This document shows positions 1-12,285 of a stretch of 64,000 bases of DNA, piece by piece (position 1 is the first letter of the stretch; every line of letters begins with the position of its first letter). Position numbers and translations under genes: made by a program. This DNA is from Opitutaceae bacterium (GTDB lineage Bacteria; Verrucomicrobiota; Verrucomicrobiia; Opitutales; Opitutaceae). The stretch spans positions 1 to 64,000 of the forward strand of contig PLXS01000010.1 of assembly GCA_003151515.1 (NCBI GenBank), written 5' to 3'. Under the pieces are notes generated by a model. The model was not told the origin of the DNA and did no database searches. It worked only from the letters and a program-made list of their open reading frames with translations.

Positions 1-131
1 GCCTCGATATCGATCAAATGCAGGGAGCCCGTCTCGCAGCCTGACCCTTGCATCCTATCACGAACCCGGCACTCTCAAGTTACTTAGAAAATGGCCAAAA
101 AAATGACCCAACCTGTTGTGGTTGAGTAAAA

Positions 132-208
132 TGGTCGGGCCGGAGAGATTCGAACTCTCGACCTCTTGCACCCCATGCAAGCGCGCTACCAGGCTACGCT
201 ACGGCCCG
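132..208 (-). tRNA. tRNA-Pro (anticodon GGG), CCA encoded
   Basis: Read on the minus strand the segment folds as a complete 77-nt cloverleaf. The 7-bp acceptor stem CGGGCCG/CGGCCCG is followed by discriminator A and a genomically encoded CCA (132-134). The anticodon stem CTTGC/GCAAG encloses the loop ATGGGGT, giving anticodon GGG (Pro, reads CCC/CCU). The T-arm is GAGAG-TTCGAAT-CTCTC. It lies 13 bp downstream of the endonuclease III gene on the same strand. Positions 1-131 beyond it contain no gene that I can recognise and no attachment-site duplication within the window. Confidence 0.97.
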
Positions 209-221
209 AACAAGAGAAAGG

Positions 222-875
222 TCAGCTAGACCCGCGCCTCGGACTGAAGCAAGAGCAAATCGCGCAGGTGTGCCCGTCGCAGCCCCTCGCGGTGCAGTGC
301 TCCCTGCCGTAGTATATCATCCTCAGGTGCAGCTTGTTCCAGCGCGCCTGCGGGAATAGCCTCTTCAGGTCGCGCTCGGTCTCGGCCACGTTGCGGCCCC
401 GCGACAGGCCCCAGCGCTTGGCGAGCCTGTGGATGTGGGTGTCCACGGGGAAGGCGGGGACCCCGAACGCCTGCGCCATGACGACGCTCGCCGTCTTGTG
501 CCCCACCCCGGGGAGCGCCTCCAATTCCTCGAACGTGCACGGGACCCAACCCTGGTGGTCCCTGACGATCAGGCGCGAGAGGCCCGACAGGGCCTTCGCC
601 TTCTGCGGCGCCAGGCCGCAGGGCCGGATGATCTCGCGGATCTCGGAGAGCGGCATGCGCATCATCTCCTGCGGCGTGCCCGCCCGCTCGAACAGGCGCG
701 GGGTCACCGCGTTCACCCGCTTGTCGGTGCACTGCGCGGAGAGGACGACCGAGACCAGGAGGGTGAAGGCGTCGCGGTGCGCGAGCGGGATCGGCGTCTC
801 GGGGTACATCTCCGCGAGCTTCCTGTCGACGTAGGCGGCCCGGGATTCCCTGCTCCTATATGCCTTCTTCCTCAT
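222..875 (-). CDS. nth: Endonuclease III (DNA glycosylase/AP lyase)
   Basis: A 217-aa base-excision-repair glycosylase that removes oxidised pyrimidines and nicks the resulting abasic site. The helix-hairpin-helix reads LPGVGHKTA (121-129) with catalytic Lys127, followed by the Gly/Pro-Asp loop FPVDTH with Asp145. The C-terminal iron-sulfur region carries cysteines at 194, 199, 204, 207 and 209. This does not match the classical C-X6-C-X2-C-X5-C spacing, so the cluster ligands are probably arranged differently. The start is MRKKAYRSR at 875; an upstream in-frame extension to 962 has no family similarity and runs into the region upstream of the divergent gcvP. The family assignment is firm; cluster occupancy is inferred. 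Confidence 0.93.
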   Translation of the reverse strand: MRKKAYRSRESRAAYVDRKLAEMYPETPIPLAHRDAFTLLVSVVLSAQCTDKRVNAVTPRLFERAGTPQEMMRMPLSEIREIIRPCGLAPQKAKALSGLSRLIVRDHQGWVPCTFEELEALPGVGHKTASVVMAQAFGVPAFPVDTHIHRLAKRWGLSRGRNVAETERDLKRLFPQARWNKLHLRMIYYGREHCTARGCDGHTCAICSCFSPRRGSS

Positions 876-977
876 GCAAGGCCCCTGCATACGGCAATCC
901 TCCGCGGTAAGCAACCGCGCGCGGGTTCGGGCAAAACACGGTTGCGCGTTCGGGGAGCGCACCTACCCTTTCCTCGC

Positions 978-3871
<2,894 letters not shown>

Positions 3872-3875
<4 letters not shown>

Positions 3876-4675
3876 GGATCATCCGCCACCTGGGCCCCAC
3901 GGGACCCGCCTGCGCGGCCCTGATGCCCGACGGAAGCGCCCGGGAGATCTCGGGCGACCTCTTCGGCGCCTACCGGGTCACAAACCGCACGGTCGTCCCC
4001 GGCAAGATCCTGGCGCCCGTCGCGCCGCCGAACATCCTCGCCATCGGCCTCAACTACCGCAGGCACGCCGAGGAGGGCGGCAAGGGGGTCCCGGAGAGGC
4101 CGATGCTCTTTCTGAAGAGCACGGGGTGCGTCCAGAACCCGGGAGACCCGATAGAGCTCCCGCGCAAGCTCGCGAGCAGCGAGGTCGACTACGAGTGCGA
4201 GCTCGCGGTCGTGATCGGCAGGACGTGCAAGAACGCGACCCGGGAGCGGGCGCTCGACTTCGTCCTGGGCTACACGGCGGCGAACGACGTCTCGGCCCGG
4301 GACTGGCAGATGAGGCTCGGCGGCGGCCAGTTCTGCCAGGGCAAGAGCTTCGACACCTTCTGCCCGCTGGGCCCCGTGCTGGTCACCAGGGACGAGATCG
4401 ACGACCCGAACAAGCTTTCGATACGCACGATCCTCAATGGCCAGGTCATGCAGGACTGGAACACGAGCGACATGGTCTTCGACGTGCCGGCGCTGATTGA
4501 GTTCCTGAGCGCGAGCAAGACACTGCTGCCCGGCACCGTGATCCTCACGGGAACGCCCCACGGCGTGGGTGTGGCCCGAAAGCCGCCCGTGTTCCTCAAG
4601 GCCGGGGACACGGTGACCATCGAAATCGAGGGGATAGGCGCGCTGACAAACCCGGTCGTCGAGGAGCGGCCCTAG
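3872..4675 (+). CDS. Fumarylacetoacetate hydrolase (FAH) family protein
   Basis: A 267-aa FAH-fold enzyme. The N-terminal part is followed by [14 protein letters not shown] and the metal-binding acidic cluster [13 protein letters not shown], then the conserved [10 protein letters not shown] and TGTPHGVG motifs. Members hydrolyse or decarboxylate 2-oxo-acids, for example acylpyruvases, oxaloacetate decarboxylases and catechol-pathway hydratases; the substrate cannot be assigned from sequence alone. It starts inside the gcvP stop codon (ATGA overlap), so it is probably co-translated with gcvP. Its stop codon shares CTAG with the convergent OPT transporter gene. Family is certain; substrate is unknown. 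Confidence 0.9.
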
Positions 4676-7017
4676 GGGCGGGGCCCTTCGGCGCCGCGCC
4701 TCGCCGAAAGCAGGCTCTCCCTGCCCACGAGGTAGAGGAAGCCGCACAGGACGAGGAACAGGATCATCGAGAGCGCGTCGGAGTACGGGCCGTTGAACAG
4801 CGGGTTGTGTGCGGTGGCCCATTCGTTCAGGCTGTTGTCGATCGGGGCGAGGAGCGGGACGCCGGCCAGGATCGCGATCAGGATCCCGGCTATCGCCCCG
4901 CCGGCGATGTAGCCCGAGGCCAGCAGGACGCCCGGGCTCTTGTCCCCCTCGGCCGTCAGCTGGTCCTCGCTCAGGTTCTTGCCCTCGTGCTTGCGGCGCG
5001 TGTACGCATTGACGAGCCAGCGCACGAGGCCTCCCGCCCAGATCGGGCTCGAGGACGAGAGCGGCAGGTAAACCCCGACCGCGAAGGCCAGGGACGGCAC
5101 CCCGCAAAGCTCCAGGGTGAGGGCAATCATGACCCCGAGGAGCACGAGCGACCAGGGCAGCTTGTGGCCGAGGATCCCCTTGATGATGTAGGAGATCAGC
5201 GTCGCCTTGGGCGCCGTGAACTTCGGGACCGACGAGCCGTCCGGCCGGTGGGTGTGCGTCCCGTTTATGCCCGGGTCGACAAGCCACACGGCGTCGCCCC
5301 TCGCGTCCACCAAGTACTTCTCCGACGCGCCGCCCGACGGGTCGCTCTTGTGCCAGACGAGGTAGGTCTTCGCGTCGCCCGCGGCCTGCGGCCCCTTGAG
5401 CTTCTCGGACGTCGTGAGCTCCCTCGGGTCCACGTGGAGCCCCCCGGGGGCGACCTCCGCCACGGGCACGTAGACCACCTTGGCGTCATTGAGCGCGAGC
5501 AGCAGCGGCCCCAGGGTAAGCGCCGAGGCGAACGACCCGAAGAGGATAGCCACCTGGAGGTACTTGGGCGTCGCGCCAAGGATGTAGCCCGTCTTCAGGT
5601 CCTGCGAGGTGCTCCCGCCGTTCGAGGCGGCGATGCAGACGATCGCGCCGATCGAGAGCGCCGTCACGTAGTAGGTGCTGCCCGTCCATCCCACGATGAT
5701 GAAGATGAGGCAGGTCAAAAGCAGCGTCGCGATCGTCATCCCGGAGATCGGGTTCGAGGAGGAGCCTATCTCCCCGGTGAGCCTCGAGGAGACGGTGACG
5801 AAGAGGAACCCGAAGATGACGATGAGGAGCGCCGCGACCAGCTTCACCGCGAAGCCGGCGTCGAGGATCATGGGGGCCGCGATGATGGCCGCTATCAGCA
5901 GCACGATGCCGATCCCCACGAACTTCATCGAGAGGTCCCTCTCGGTTCGCGGCGCCCGCGACCCCGTTTCGCCGCCGCCCGAGCCGAGTCCGAAGAGCCC
6001 GACGTCGCGCAGCCCCTCCTTCAGGCCGTGCCAGATGGTCGGGAAGGAGCGCAGCAGGCTCACGATCCCGCCGGCGGCCACGGCGCCGGAGCCGATGTAC
6101 AGAACATAGGCGCCGCGCACGTCGTCCGGCTGCATGTCCGAGATCGGGATCTTGCCGGGCGCGAGTGGCGCCGGCAGGTTCTGCCCGAAGAACTTGATCA
6201 TCGGGATGAGCACCAGGTACGAGAGCACGCCGCCCCCGCACATGAGGGCCGCGATCCTGGGGCCGATGATGTAGCCAATCCCGAGCAGCTCCGGGGAGAT
6301 CTCCGCGCTCACCGACGCCCCGTCGAACGGGGCCCCGAAGACCTTCTCGGGCGTGTCCTTCCATAGGCGAAAGGCCCTGTTGAGGACGTTGTAGACCACC
6401 CCGATCCCCAGTCCGGTGAAGATCGACTTGGCCCCCGGGGCCTTGCCCAGGCCCGCCGCCTCCGCGGCGCGCATCTCCGCCACCGCCGCGGGCGAGGCGT
6501 GCAGCCGGTCCTCGGCCGAGGCCCCCGCCGTCAGGACGGCCGCGCACGCGGTGCCCTCGGGGTACTTGAGGACTCCGTGCTCCTTCACGATCAGGGCGCG
6601 CCTGAGCGGGATCATCATGAGGATCCCCAGGAGGCCGCCCAGCACCGAGACGAGGAGGACCCGGGTCAACTCCAGGTCGAAGCCCAGGATCATGATCGCC
6701 GGCATCGTCACCCCGACGCCGAACGCGATCGACTCGCCGGCGGAGCCCGCCGTCTGGCTGATGTTGTTCTCCAGTATCGTCGCGTCTCGAAGGCCCGCCT
6801 TGGAGAGCATCCGGAAGAGGGCGAGGGAGAGGACCGCCACGGGTATCGAGGCGCTGACCGTGAGGCCGACCTTGAGGACAAGGTAGAGCGACGACGCGCC
6901 GAACATGACGCCCAGGATCGTGCCGACCACGAGGGCGCGCACGGTAAACTCCCGCATCAGGGTCCCGGGAAGGATGAATGGCTCGTGGCTCGGCTTCGCG
7001 CGCTTCGGGGGTGCCAT
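4672..7017 (-). CDS. OPT family oligopeptide/metallophore transporter
   Basis: A 781-aa polytopic inner-membrane protein of the OPT superfamily, which takes up small peptides or metal-chelate complexes with protons. Many hydrophobic helices are visible, beginning near residue 28 (ALVVGTILGVMFGASSLYL), and the N-terminal third has the family motif NNISQTAGSAGESIAFG. A long soluble loop at about 510-600 (with LVDARGDAVWLVDPG) separates two membrane blocks, as is usual for bacterial members. It lies downstream of the M13 peptidase gene on the same strand, suggesting that peptide degradation and uptake could be linked; this is inference. Its TAG stop is shared antisense with the FAH-family gene. 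Confidence 0.92.
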   Translation of the reverse strand: MAPPKRAKPSHEPFILPGTLMREFTVRALVVGTILGVMFGASSLYLVLKVGLTVSASIPVAVLSLALFRMLSKAGLRDATILENNISQTAGSAGESIAFGVGVTMPAIMILGFDLELTRVLLVSVLGGLLGILMMIPLRRALIVKEHGVLKYPEGTACAAVLTAGASAEDRLHASPAAVAEMRAAEAAGLGKAPGAKSIFTGLGIGVVYNVLNRAFRLWKDTPEKVFGAPFDGASVSAEISPELLGIGYIIGPRIAALMCGGGVLSYLVLIPMIKFFGQNLPAPLAPGKIPISDMQPDDVRGAYVLYIGSGAVAAGGIVSLLRSFPTIWHGLKEGLRDVGLFGLGSGGGETGSRAPRTERDLSMKFVGIGIVLLIAAIIAAPMILDAGFAVKLVAALLIVIFGFLFVTVSSRLTGEIGSSSNPISGMTIATLLLTCLIFIIVGWTGSTYYVTALSIGAIVCIAASNGGSTSQDLKTGYILGATPKYLQVAILFGSFASALTLGPLLLALNDAKVVYVPVAEVAPGGLHVDPRELTTSEKLKGPQAAGDAKTYLVWHKSDPSGGASEKYLVDARGDAVWLVDPGINGTHTHRPDGSSVPKFTAPKATLISYIIKGILGHKLPWSLVLLGVMIALTLELCGVPSLAFAVGVYLPLSSSSPIWAGGLVRWLVNAYTRRKHEGKNLSEDQLTAEGDKSPGVLLASGYIAGGAIAGILIAILAGVPLLAPIDNSLNEWATAHNPLFNGPYSDALSMILFLVLCGFLYLVGRESLLSARRGAEGPRP

Positions 7018-7099
7018 GGCTAGGGATGCAAAATCCGCCCACTTTGGCGGTTCGCCGGCGACTTGCGACGCATTTTCCCTTTGATCGCGCCGGGCCGCA

Positions 7100-9106
7100 T
7101 CACCAGATCACCACCTGCTGCGCCGCCGGCCGGCGCATCGGCGAACCCTCCGGGACGCCGAAAGCGGCCGCGAACTCGTCGAGGTTCGAAAGCGGCCCGT
7201 TCACGCGGAAGCGCTCCGGCGAGTGCGGGTCGGTGTTGACGAGGAGCCGTATCGTCTCCGGGCGGGTGCTCGAGCGCCAGATGCTGGCGAAGCTGATGAA
7301 GAAGCGCTGCTGGGGCGTGAAGCCGCCGACGGCGCCCGCGGGCCTTGCGGCGAGCGCCTCCATGTAGGCGGCGTAGGCGATCTTCAAGCCCCCGAGGTCC
7401 GCGATGTTCTCCCCCTGAGTGAGCTCCCCGTTGATGTGCAGGTCGTCGACCGCGACGTAGGCGCCGAACTGCCTCACGATCGCCCCCGAGCGCTCCCTGA
7501 AGCGCTTCGCGCTCTCCGCGCTCCACCAGTCGGACAAGTTGCCCTTCCCGTCGTACTGCCTGCCCTCGTCGTCGAAGCCGTGCGTCATCTCGTGGCCGAT
7601 CACGGCGCCGATCGCCCCGTAGTTCACGGCGTCGTCGGCGCCCTGAGTGAAGAAGGGCGGCTGTAGGATGCCCGCCGCGATGACTATCTCGTTCATGCTT
7701 GGGTCGTAGTAGGCGTTGACGGACTGCGGCGGCATGCCCCACAGCGTGCGGTCGACCGGCTTTCCGATCTTCGCGAGATCCCTCCTCACGTTGAACTCGC
7801 TCGCGCGCAGCACGTTGAGCACATAAGGCCCCCGGTCGATCCGCAGCGCCCCGTAGTCGATCCACTTGTCGGGGTAGCCGACCTTGACGCCAAGCATGTC
7901 CAGCTTCGCGAGGGCCGCGGCCCGCGTCGGGGCGTCCATCCACTCGAGGCGCTCGATGCGCGCGCGAAGGGCCGAGCGGATGCTCGAGACCAGCGCCTGG
8001 GCCCTAGCCTTGGCCTGCGGCGGGAAGGCCCGGGCGACGAAGAGCTGGCCCAGCTCCTCGCCCACCGCGCCGTTCTCCGTGTCCAGGACCCGCCTCCAGC
8101 GGTCCGTGATCCTCGGCGTGCCGGAGAGCGCGTTGCCGAAGAACGCGAAGTTCTCGTTCACGAAGGGCTCGCTCAGGTACGGGGCGTTGTCGTGGATCAG
8201 GTGCCAGCGAAGGTACGCCCTCCAGTCCGCGGCCGGCGCCTGCGCGATCAGCGCGTCGAGCACCTTCAGGAACTCGGGCTGGCCGATGTCGATCGCGGAC
8301 GGCTCCGGCAGGCCGATGCCCGATAGGTAGGCCCTCCAGTCGAAGCTCGGCGTCAGGCGCTGGATCTCGGCCAGGGGCATCAGGTGGTAGTTGGCCACGG
8401 GGTCGCGAAGGTCGACCTGCGAGCTCGACCCCTTCGCGAGGCCGGTCTCCAGGCGCATCACCGCCTTCGCGCCGGCCTCGGCGTCGGCCCGCGCGTCCCC
8501 GGCGAGCTCGAGCATCCTGGCGACATGGGAGACGTACTGCCCGCGCAGTTTCCCCGAGTCCGCGTCCTCGCGCAGGTAGTAGTCGCGGTCGGGAAGCCCG
8601 AGCCCGCCCTGGACCTCGCCGGCGATCACCCTCTCGCTGTTCCTCGGGTCCTGCTCCGAGCCGAGGCTGAAGCACGCGTCCATGCCGAGGCGGTGCAGCC
8701 TCGCGACCTCCGCCCCCACGTCGGCGGCCGTGCGGATGGCGCCGATGCGGCCGAGCTCGCCGGCCAGCGGGGACGCGCCGAGCGTATCCACGGCGGGGAT
8801 GTCCATGCCGCTGTGGTAGAAGTCGCCGACCATCCGCTCGATCGGGCCGGGGTCCTTCATGAGCTCGGCCTTCTCGAGGATCGAGCGCAGGACGGTCTCG
8901 TTCCTGTTCTCGAGCTCGTCGAATGCCCCCCAGCTGCTGTGGTCGGCGGGGATGGGGTTCCTGGCGATCCAACCGCCGTTCACGTAGCGGAAGAAGTCGT
9001 CCTGGGGCCTGACCGACGTGTCGAAGCTCGACGTGTCGACGGACGCGCGCAGGGCGCCGGCGAGAAGGAGCGAGGCGAGGACCGCCGCGGCGCGGGGTTT
9101 TGGCAT
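7100..9106 (-). CDS. M13 family zinc metallopeptidase (neprilysin/PepO-like), exported
   Basis: A 668-aa protein with an N-terminal signal peptide (MPKPRAAAVLASLLLAGALRA), then the M13 N-domain (DDFFRYVNGGW) and the catalytic domain. Zinc and catalytic residues are His505-Glu506-x-x-His509 (HEMTH), with the third ligand Glu566 and Asp570 in ENIADLGG. The substrate-binding NAYY segment is present. Such enzymes cleave short peptides in the periplasm or at the cell surface. The start at 9106 is chosen for the signal peptide; the upstream in-frame extension runs through panE in another frame and is spurious. It is followed 82 bp later by the OPT transporter gene on the same strand. Confidence 0.94.
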   Translation of the reverse strand: MPKPRAAAVLASLLLAGALRASVDTSSFDTSVRPQDDFFRYVNGGWIARNPIPADHSSWGAFDELENRNETVLRSILEKAELMKDPGPIERMVGDFYHSGMDIPAVDTLGASPLAGELGRIGAIRTAADVGAEVARLHRLGMDACFSLGSEQDPRNSERVIAGEVQGGLGLPDRDYYLREDADSGKLRGQYVSHVARMLELAGDARADAEAGAKAVMRLETGLAKGSSSQVDLRDPVANYHLMPLAEIQRLTPSFDWRAYLSGIGLPEPSAIDIGQPEFLKVLDALIAQAPAADWRAYLRWHLIHDNAPYLSEPFVNENFAFFGNALSGTPRITDRWRRVLDTENGAVGEELGQLFVARAFPPQAKARAQALVSSIRSALRARIERLEWMDAPTRAAALAKLDMLGVKVGYPDKWIDYGALRIDRGPYVLNVLRASEFNVRRDLAKIGKPVDRTLWGMPPQSVNAYYDPSMNEIVIAAGILQPPFFTQGADDAVNYGAIGAVIGHEMTHGFDDEGRQYDGKGNLSDWWSAESAKRFRERSGAIVRQFGAYVAVDDLHINGELTQGENIADLGGLKIAYAAYMEALAARPAGAVGGFTPQQRFFISFASIWRSSTRPETIRLLVNTDPHSPERFRVNGPLSNLDEFAAAFGVPEGSPMRRPAAQQVVIW

Positions 9107-9165
9107 GGCCCGTAGTGAACCTCGCGTCCGCGCAACCGCAAGCGGGATGGGAGGAGGCGGCGGCC

Positions 9166-10098
9166 CTAGGCGCGCCTCTGGCAGCGCTCGAGGAGCCTCT
9201 GGTACAGGCTCTCGAGCCTCGGCATCTCGATCCCGATCGCCCTGGCGCGGCGCAGGGGCTCGCCCCAGATCGCCTCGACCTCCACCTCGCGCCCGGCCAG
9301 GAAGTCGATGAGGCTCGAGGGCTGGTAGGCGCCCATGGACGGCGTCACGTCGAACTGCCTCCTCAGGTACTCGTCCGGGATCCGGAAGCCGAAGCCCTGC
9401 GCCGCCCGCTGCACCTCGAGCATGAGGGCGCGCACCTCGGCCGCCAGGCGCGGGTCGGCGCAGATGTGGTCCGTGGAAACGCCCCCCTCGGCGATCGAAA
9501 GCCCGTTGAACGGGATGTTCCAGACGAGCTTTATCCAGCGCGCCTCGAGCAGGTTGTCGACGATGCGAGCCTTGATGCCGGCCGCGCCGATGAGTTTCGC
9601 GAGCGCCTGCGTGCGCGGCCCGCTCCCGCCCTGGTATTCGCCGATCGTCACCTTGCCCGGGTGGAAGCACGTCACCTCGCCTGGGCCCGTGCGCGTTATC
9701 GCCATGAACGCGAGCCCCCCGATGACGCGGCCGGCCCCGAAGAGCCCGGCCAGGAACTCGTCGGCGCCCAGGCCGTTCTGGAGCGTGAGGACCGCGGTCT
9801 CGGGTCCGAGGAGCGGCCCCACGAGCCCGCGCGTCTCGCCGCCCGACGTCGTCTTCAGGGCCACGACCACCAAGTCAACGGGCCCCATCTCCGCGGGGCT
9901 TGCGAAGGCGCCGGCCGGCCTGAACTCGGAGAGGCGGCCCTCCTCGATGATCCGCACCGAGCCGCGGGCCCGCACGGCCGCCAAATCCCCCCGCATGAGG
10001 AAGCGGACCTCGGTGCCGGCCAGGGCCAGCTTCGTGCCGAAGTAGAGGCCGACGGCGCCCGAGCCGACGACGCCTATCCTCTGGATGTGCGTGGGCAT
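9166..10098 (-). CDS. panE: 2-dehydropantoate 2-reductase (ketopantoate reductase)
   Basis: A 310-aa NADPH-dependent reductase that converts ketopantoate to pantoate, the substrate of PanC. The Rossmann motif is GVVGSGAVGLYFG near the N-terminus. The C-terminal helical domain has the conserved KLVWNIPFNGLS segment carrying the catalytic lysine. The start MPTHIQRIG (10098) puts the Rossmann strand at the usual distance from the N-terminus; an in-frame upstream extension overlaps panC. It begins 17 bp after the panC stop, so panC and panE form a pantothenate operon. PanE/ApbA-family paralogues with other substrates exist, but the neighbour favours pantothenate synthesis. Confidence 0.88.
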   Translation of the reverse strand: MPTHIQRIGVVGSGAVGLYFGTKLALAGTEVRFLMRGDLAAVRARGSVRIIEEGRLSEFRPAGAFASPAEMGPVDLVVVALKTTSGGETRGLVGPLLGPETAVLTLQNGLGADEFLAGLFGAGRVIGGLAFMAITRTGPGEVTCFHPGKVTIGEYQGGSGPRTQALAKLIGAAGIKARIVDNLLEARWIKLVWNIPFNGLSIAEGGVSTDHICADPRLAAEVRALMLEVQRAAQGFGFRIPDEYLRRQFDVTPSMGAYQPSSLIDFLAGREVEVEAIWGEPLRRARAIGIEMPRLESLYQRLLERCQRRA

Positions 10099-10115
10099 TC
10101 CGACGCGGCGCCAGA

Positions 10116-10958
10116 TCAGAGCAGCGCGTTGTCGGTGAGCCTGACCTCGTTCACCCATGCGGCGATGCTCAGCATCGACCTGCCGGGCACCGCCTCGCGG
10201 ACGGCCTCCATCGTGTCGCGGTCGACCACGGAGGCGTAGATCAGGCGCACGCGGTTGTGCTGCCCGAGAAGGTGCGTGACCTCGGCGACTAGCCGGTCGC
10301 TGTTCCTGACGCCCGAGTCCACCATCTCCTTCGCCCGGCGCAGGGAGGCGCTGACCGCGAGGGCCTCGTGCCTTAGCGGCGGCGTCAGGTCGCCGTTGCG
10401 CACCGCCACGGCGAGGCCGTCGGACTCGCGCACGGTGGGGACGACGAAGAAGCTCACCCCGTAGTTCAGGTCCGCCGCCATCTTGCGCATGACCGCCACG
10501 TGCTGGGCGTCCTTCTGGCCGAGGAACACGCGGTCCGGGTGGATGATGTTGAAGAGCTTGGCCGTCACCGTCGTAACCCCCCTGAAGTGCGTCGGGCGCG
10601 AGATGCCGCAGAGCGGCTTGCTGTAGGCCTCCTCGGCCACGAAGGTCGAGTAGCCCTTGGGGTACATCTCCTCCGCGCTCGGGGCGAACACCGCGTCGAC
10701 CTCAAGCCTCTCGCAGACGGCCAGGTCCGCCTCGAGCCTGCGCGGGTAGCCCCCGTAGTTCTCGTTAGAGCCGAAGGAGAGCGGGTTTACGAATATGGAG
10801 ACCACGACGCGATCCCCCGCCCCCTTGGCGGCCCTGATGACGGCCTCGTGGCCCGCGTGCAGAGCCCCCATCGTCGGAACGAGCGAAATGGCTCCCCCGT
10901 CGGCCCTGAACCGGGACGACAGAGTCCTCATTTGGCTAACGGTATCAACCCTCTCCAT
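10116..10958 (-). CDS. panC: Pantothenate synthetase-family protein with divergent active site
   Basis: A 280-aa member of the PanC family (pantoate plus beta-alanine plus ATP gives pantothenate). The nucleotidyltransferase signature [10 protein letters not shown] (28-37) is intact with His34 and His37, as are [14 protein letters not shown] and GQKD (147-150). However, several usual contact residues are changed: NPTQFG is NPLSFG (Ser61 for the pantoate-binding Gln), KDxQQ is KDAQH (His153), and the SSRN loop near ATP is AVRN (Ala185-Val186). I re-read the DNA at the first and third sites and the codons are clear. It may be a bona fide but relaxed PanC, or a paralogue with another substrate. 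ATG at 10958 is preferred over TTG at 10964. Divergent from dapL. Confidence 0.85.
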   Translation of the reverse strand: MERVDTVSQMRTLSSRFRADGGAISLVPTMGALHAGHEAVIRAAKGAGDRVVVSIFVNPLSFGSNENYGGYPRRLEADLAVCERLEVDAVFAPSAEEMYPKGYSTFVAEEAYSKPLCGISRPTHFRGVTTVTAKLFNIIHPDRVFLGQKDAQHVAVMRKMAADLNYGVSFFVVPTVRESDGLAVAVRNGDLTPPLRHEALAVSASLRRAKEMVDSGVRNSDRLVAEVTHLLGQHNRVRLIYASVVDRDTMEAVREAVPGRSMLSIAAWVNEVRLTDNALL

Positions 10959-11055
10959 GTGCAACCAAGGGCTTGATCAAACACCCCCCGGGCGATTTGT
11001 TCAAGGTTTTCGGCCGGCGGGAGTTTCGCTTCACGCACCCCTTACCGGCCAGCCC

Positions 11056-12285
11056 ATGATCCGAATCAACGAGAACTACACGAAGCTCAAGGCCTCGTAC
11101 CTGTTCGCCGACATCGCGCGGCGGGTGGCCGCGTTCACCGAGGCGAACCCGGGCAAGCCCGTGATACGGCTCGGGATAGGTGACGTGACCGAGCCGCTGC
11201 CGCCCGCCTGCGTGGCCGCGCTCCACGCGGCAGCCGATGAGATGGCGAGTCGGGCGACGTTCAGGGGCTACGGCCCCGAGCAGGGCTACCCCTTCCTGCG
11301 CGAGCTTGTCGCGCAGCGCGACTACGCGCAGCGCGGCTGCCGGATCGAGCCCGACGAGGTCTTCATCTCGGACGGCTCGAAGTGCGACTGCGGCAACATC
11401 CAGGAGATCTTCGCGGACGACATCCGCCTCGCGATCCCGGACCCGGTGTACCCCGTCTACGTGGACACGAACGTCATGGCCGGAAGGACGGGCCCTAGCG
11501 AGGGCGGCCGCTACCAGGGGATCCTCTACCTGGACTCGACGGCCTTGAACGGCTACGTCCCCGACGTTCCCGCGGAGCCGGCGGACCTTGTCTACCTCTG
11601 CTTCCCCAACAACCCCACGGGGGCCGTGGCGACGCGAGCCCAGCTCGCGGCGTGGGTCGACTACGCCAGGCGCAACAGGGCCGTCATCCTCTTCGACTCG
11701 GCCTACGAGGCGTACATCCGCGACCCGTCGGTCCCGCGCTCGATCTACGAGATCGAGGGCGCGCGCGACGTCGCAATCGAGTTCCGCAGCTTCTCGAAGA
11801 CCGCCGGGTTCACGGGGATGCGCTGCGCCTACACGGTGGTGCCTAAGAGCCTCGTCGCGTGGGACCGCGCCGGGGACGCGCACCCGCTGCACGCGCTCTG
11901 GAACCGCCGCCACACGACCAAGTTCAACGGCGTCTCGTACCCCGTGCAGAGGGCGGCGGCGGCCGTGTACTCGGACGAGGGCCGCATCCAGACCCGGGCG
12001 CTCACGGACTTCTACCTGGAGAACGCCCGCCTGGTGCGCGCCGAGATGGGAAGGCTGGGCTTCGCCTGCGTCGGCGGCGACAACGCCCCCTACATCTGGG
12101 TGGACGTCGGCCGGGACTCCTGGCAGTTCTTCGACCTGCTCCTCGAGCGGGCCCAGGTCGTCTGCACGCCGGGCGCGGGGTTCGGGAGGTGCGGCGAGGG
12201 CCACGTGCGGATCAGCGCGTTCAACAGCCGCGAGAACGTGGAGAAGGCGCTCGGGCGAATCGGCGCCGCGCTGCGGCAGGCCTAG
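11056..12285 (+). CDS. dapL: LL-diaminopimelate aminotransferase
   Basis: A 409-aa fold-type I PLP aminotransferase that converts tetrahydrodipicolinate directly to LL-diaminopimelate in lysine and peptidoglycan synthesis. Recognisable segments are [19 protein letters not shown] at the N-terminus, [13 protein letters not shown], the cofactor-binding [24 protein letters not shown], and the Schiff-base Lys248 in [10 protein letters not shown]. The DapL route is used in Chlamydiae, Verrucomicrobia, plants and some others, which supports the taxonomic guess. ATG at 11056 fits the family N-terminus. It is divergent from panC with about 97 bp of shared upstream DNA, and convergent with the auxiliary lipoprotein gene, sharing CTAG at the stops. 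Confidence 0.97.
   Translation: MIRINENYTKLKASYLFADIARRVAAFTEANPGKPVIRLGIGDVTEPLPPACVAALHAAADEMASRATFRGYGPEQGYPFLRELVAQRDYAQRGCRIEPDEVFISDGSKCDCGNIQEIFADDIRLAIPDPVYPVYVDTNVMAGRTGPSEGGRYQGILYLDSTALNGYVPDVPAEPADLVYLCFPNNPTGAVATRAQLAAWVDYARRNRAVILFDSAYEAYIRDPSVPRSIYEIEGARDVAIEFRSFSKTAGFTGMRCAYTVVPKSLVAWDRAGDAHPLHALWNRRHTTKFNGVSYPVQRAAAAVYSDEGRIQTRALTDFYLENARLVRAEMGRLGFACVGGDNAPYIWVDVGRDSWQFFDLLLERAQVVCTPGAGFGRCGEGHVRISAFNSRENVEKALGRIGAALRQA

Noticed and set aside
1-131. tRNA-Pro 3' flank as an integration site for a mobile element
   Set aside because: No repeated tRNA 3' end, integrase gene or mobile-element gene occurs in the window.
429-977. Long in-frame N-terminal extension of gcvP
   Set aside because: It is the antisense shadow of nth in GC-rich DNA, has no similarity to P-protein, and ATG 978 matches the family start.
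876-977. Possible glycine riboswitch upstream of gcvP
   Set aside because: The 102-bp gap is too short and lacks the conserved tandem glycine-aptamer cores.
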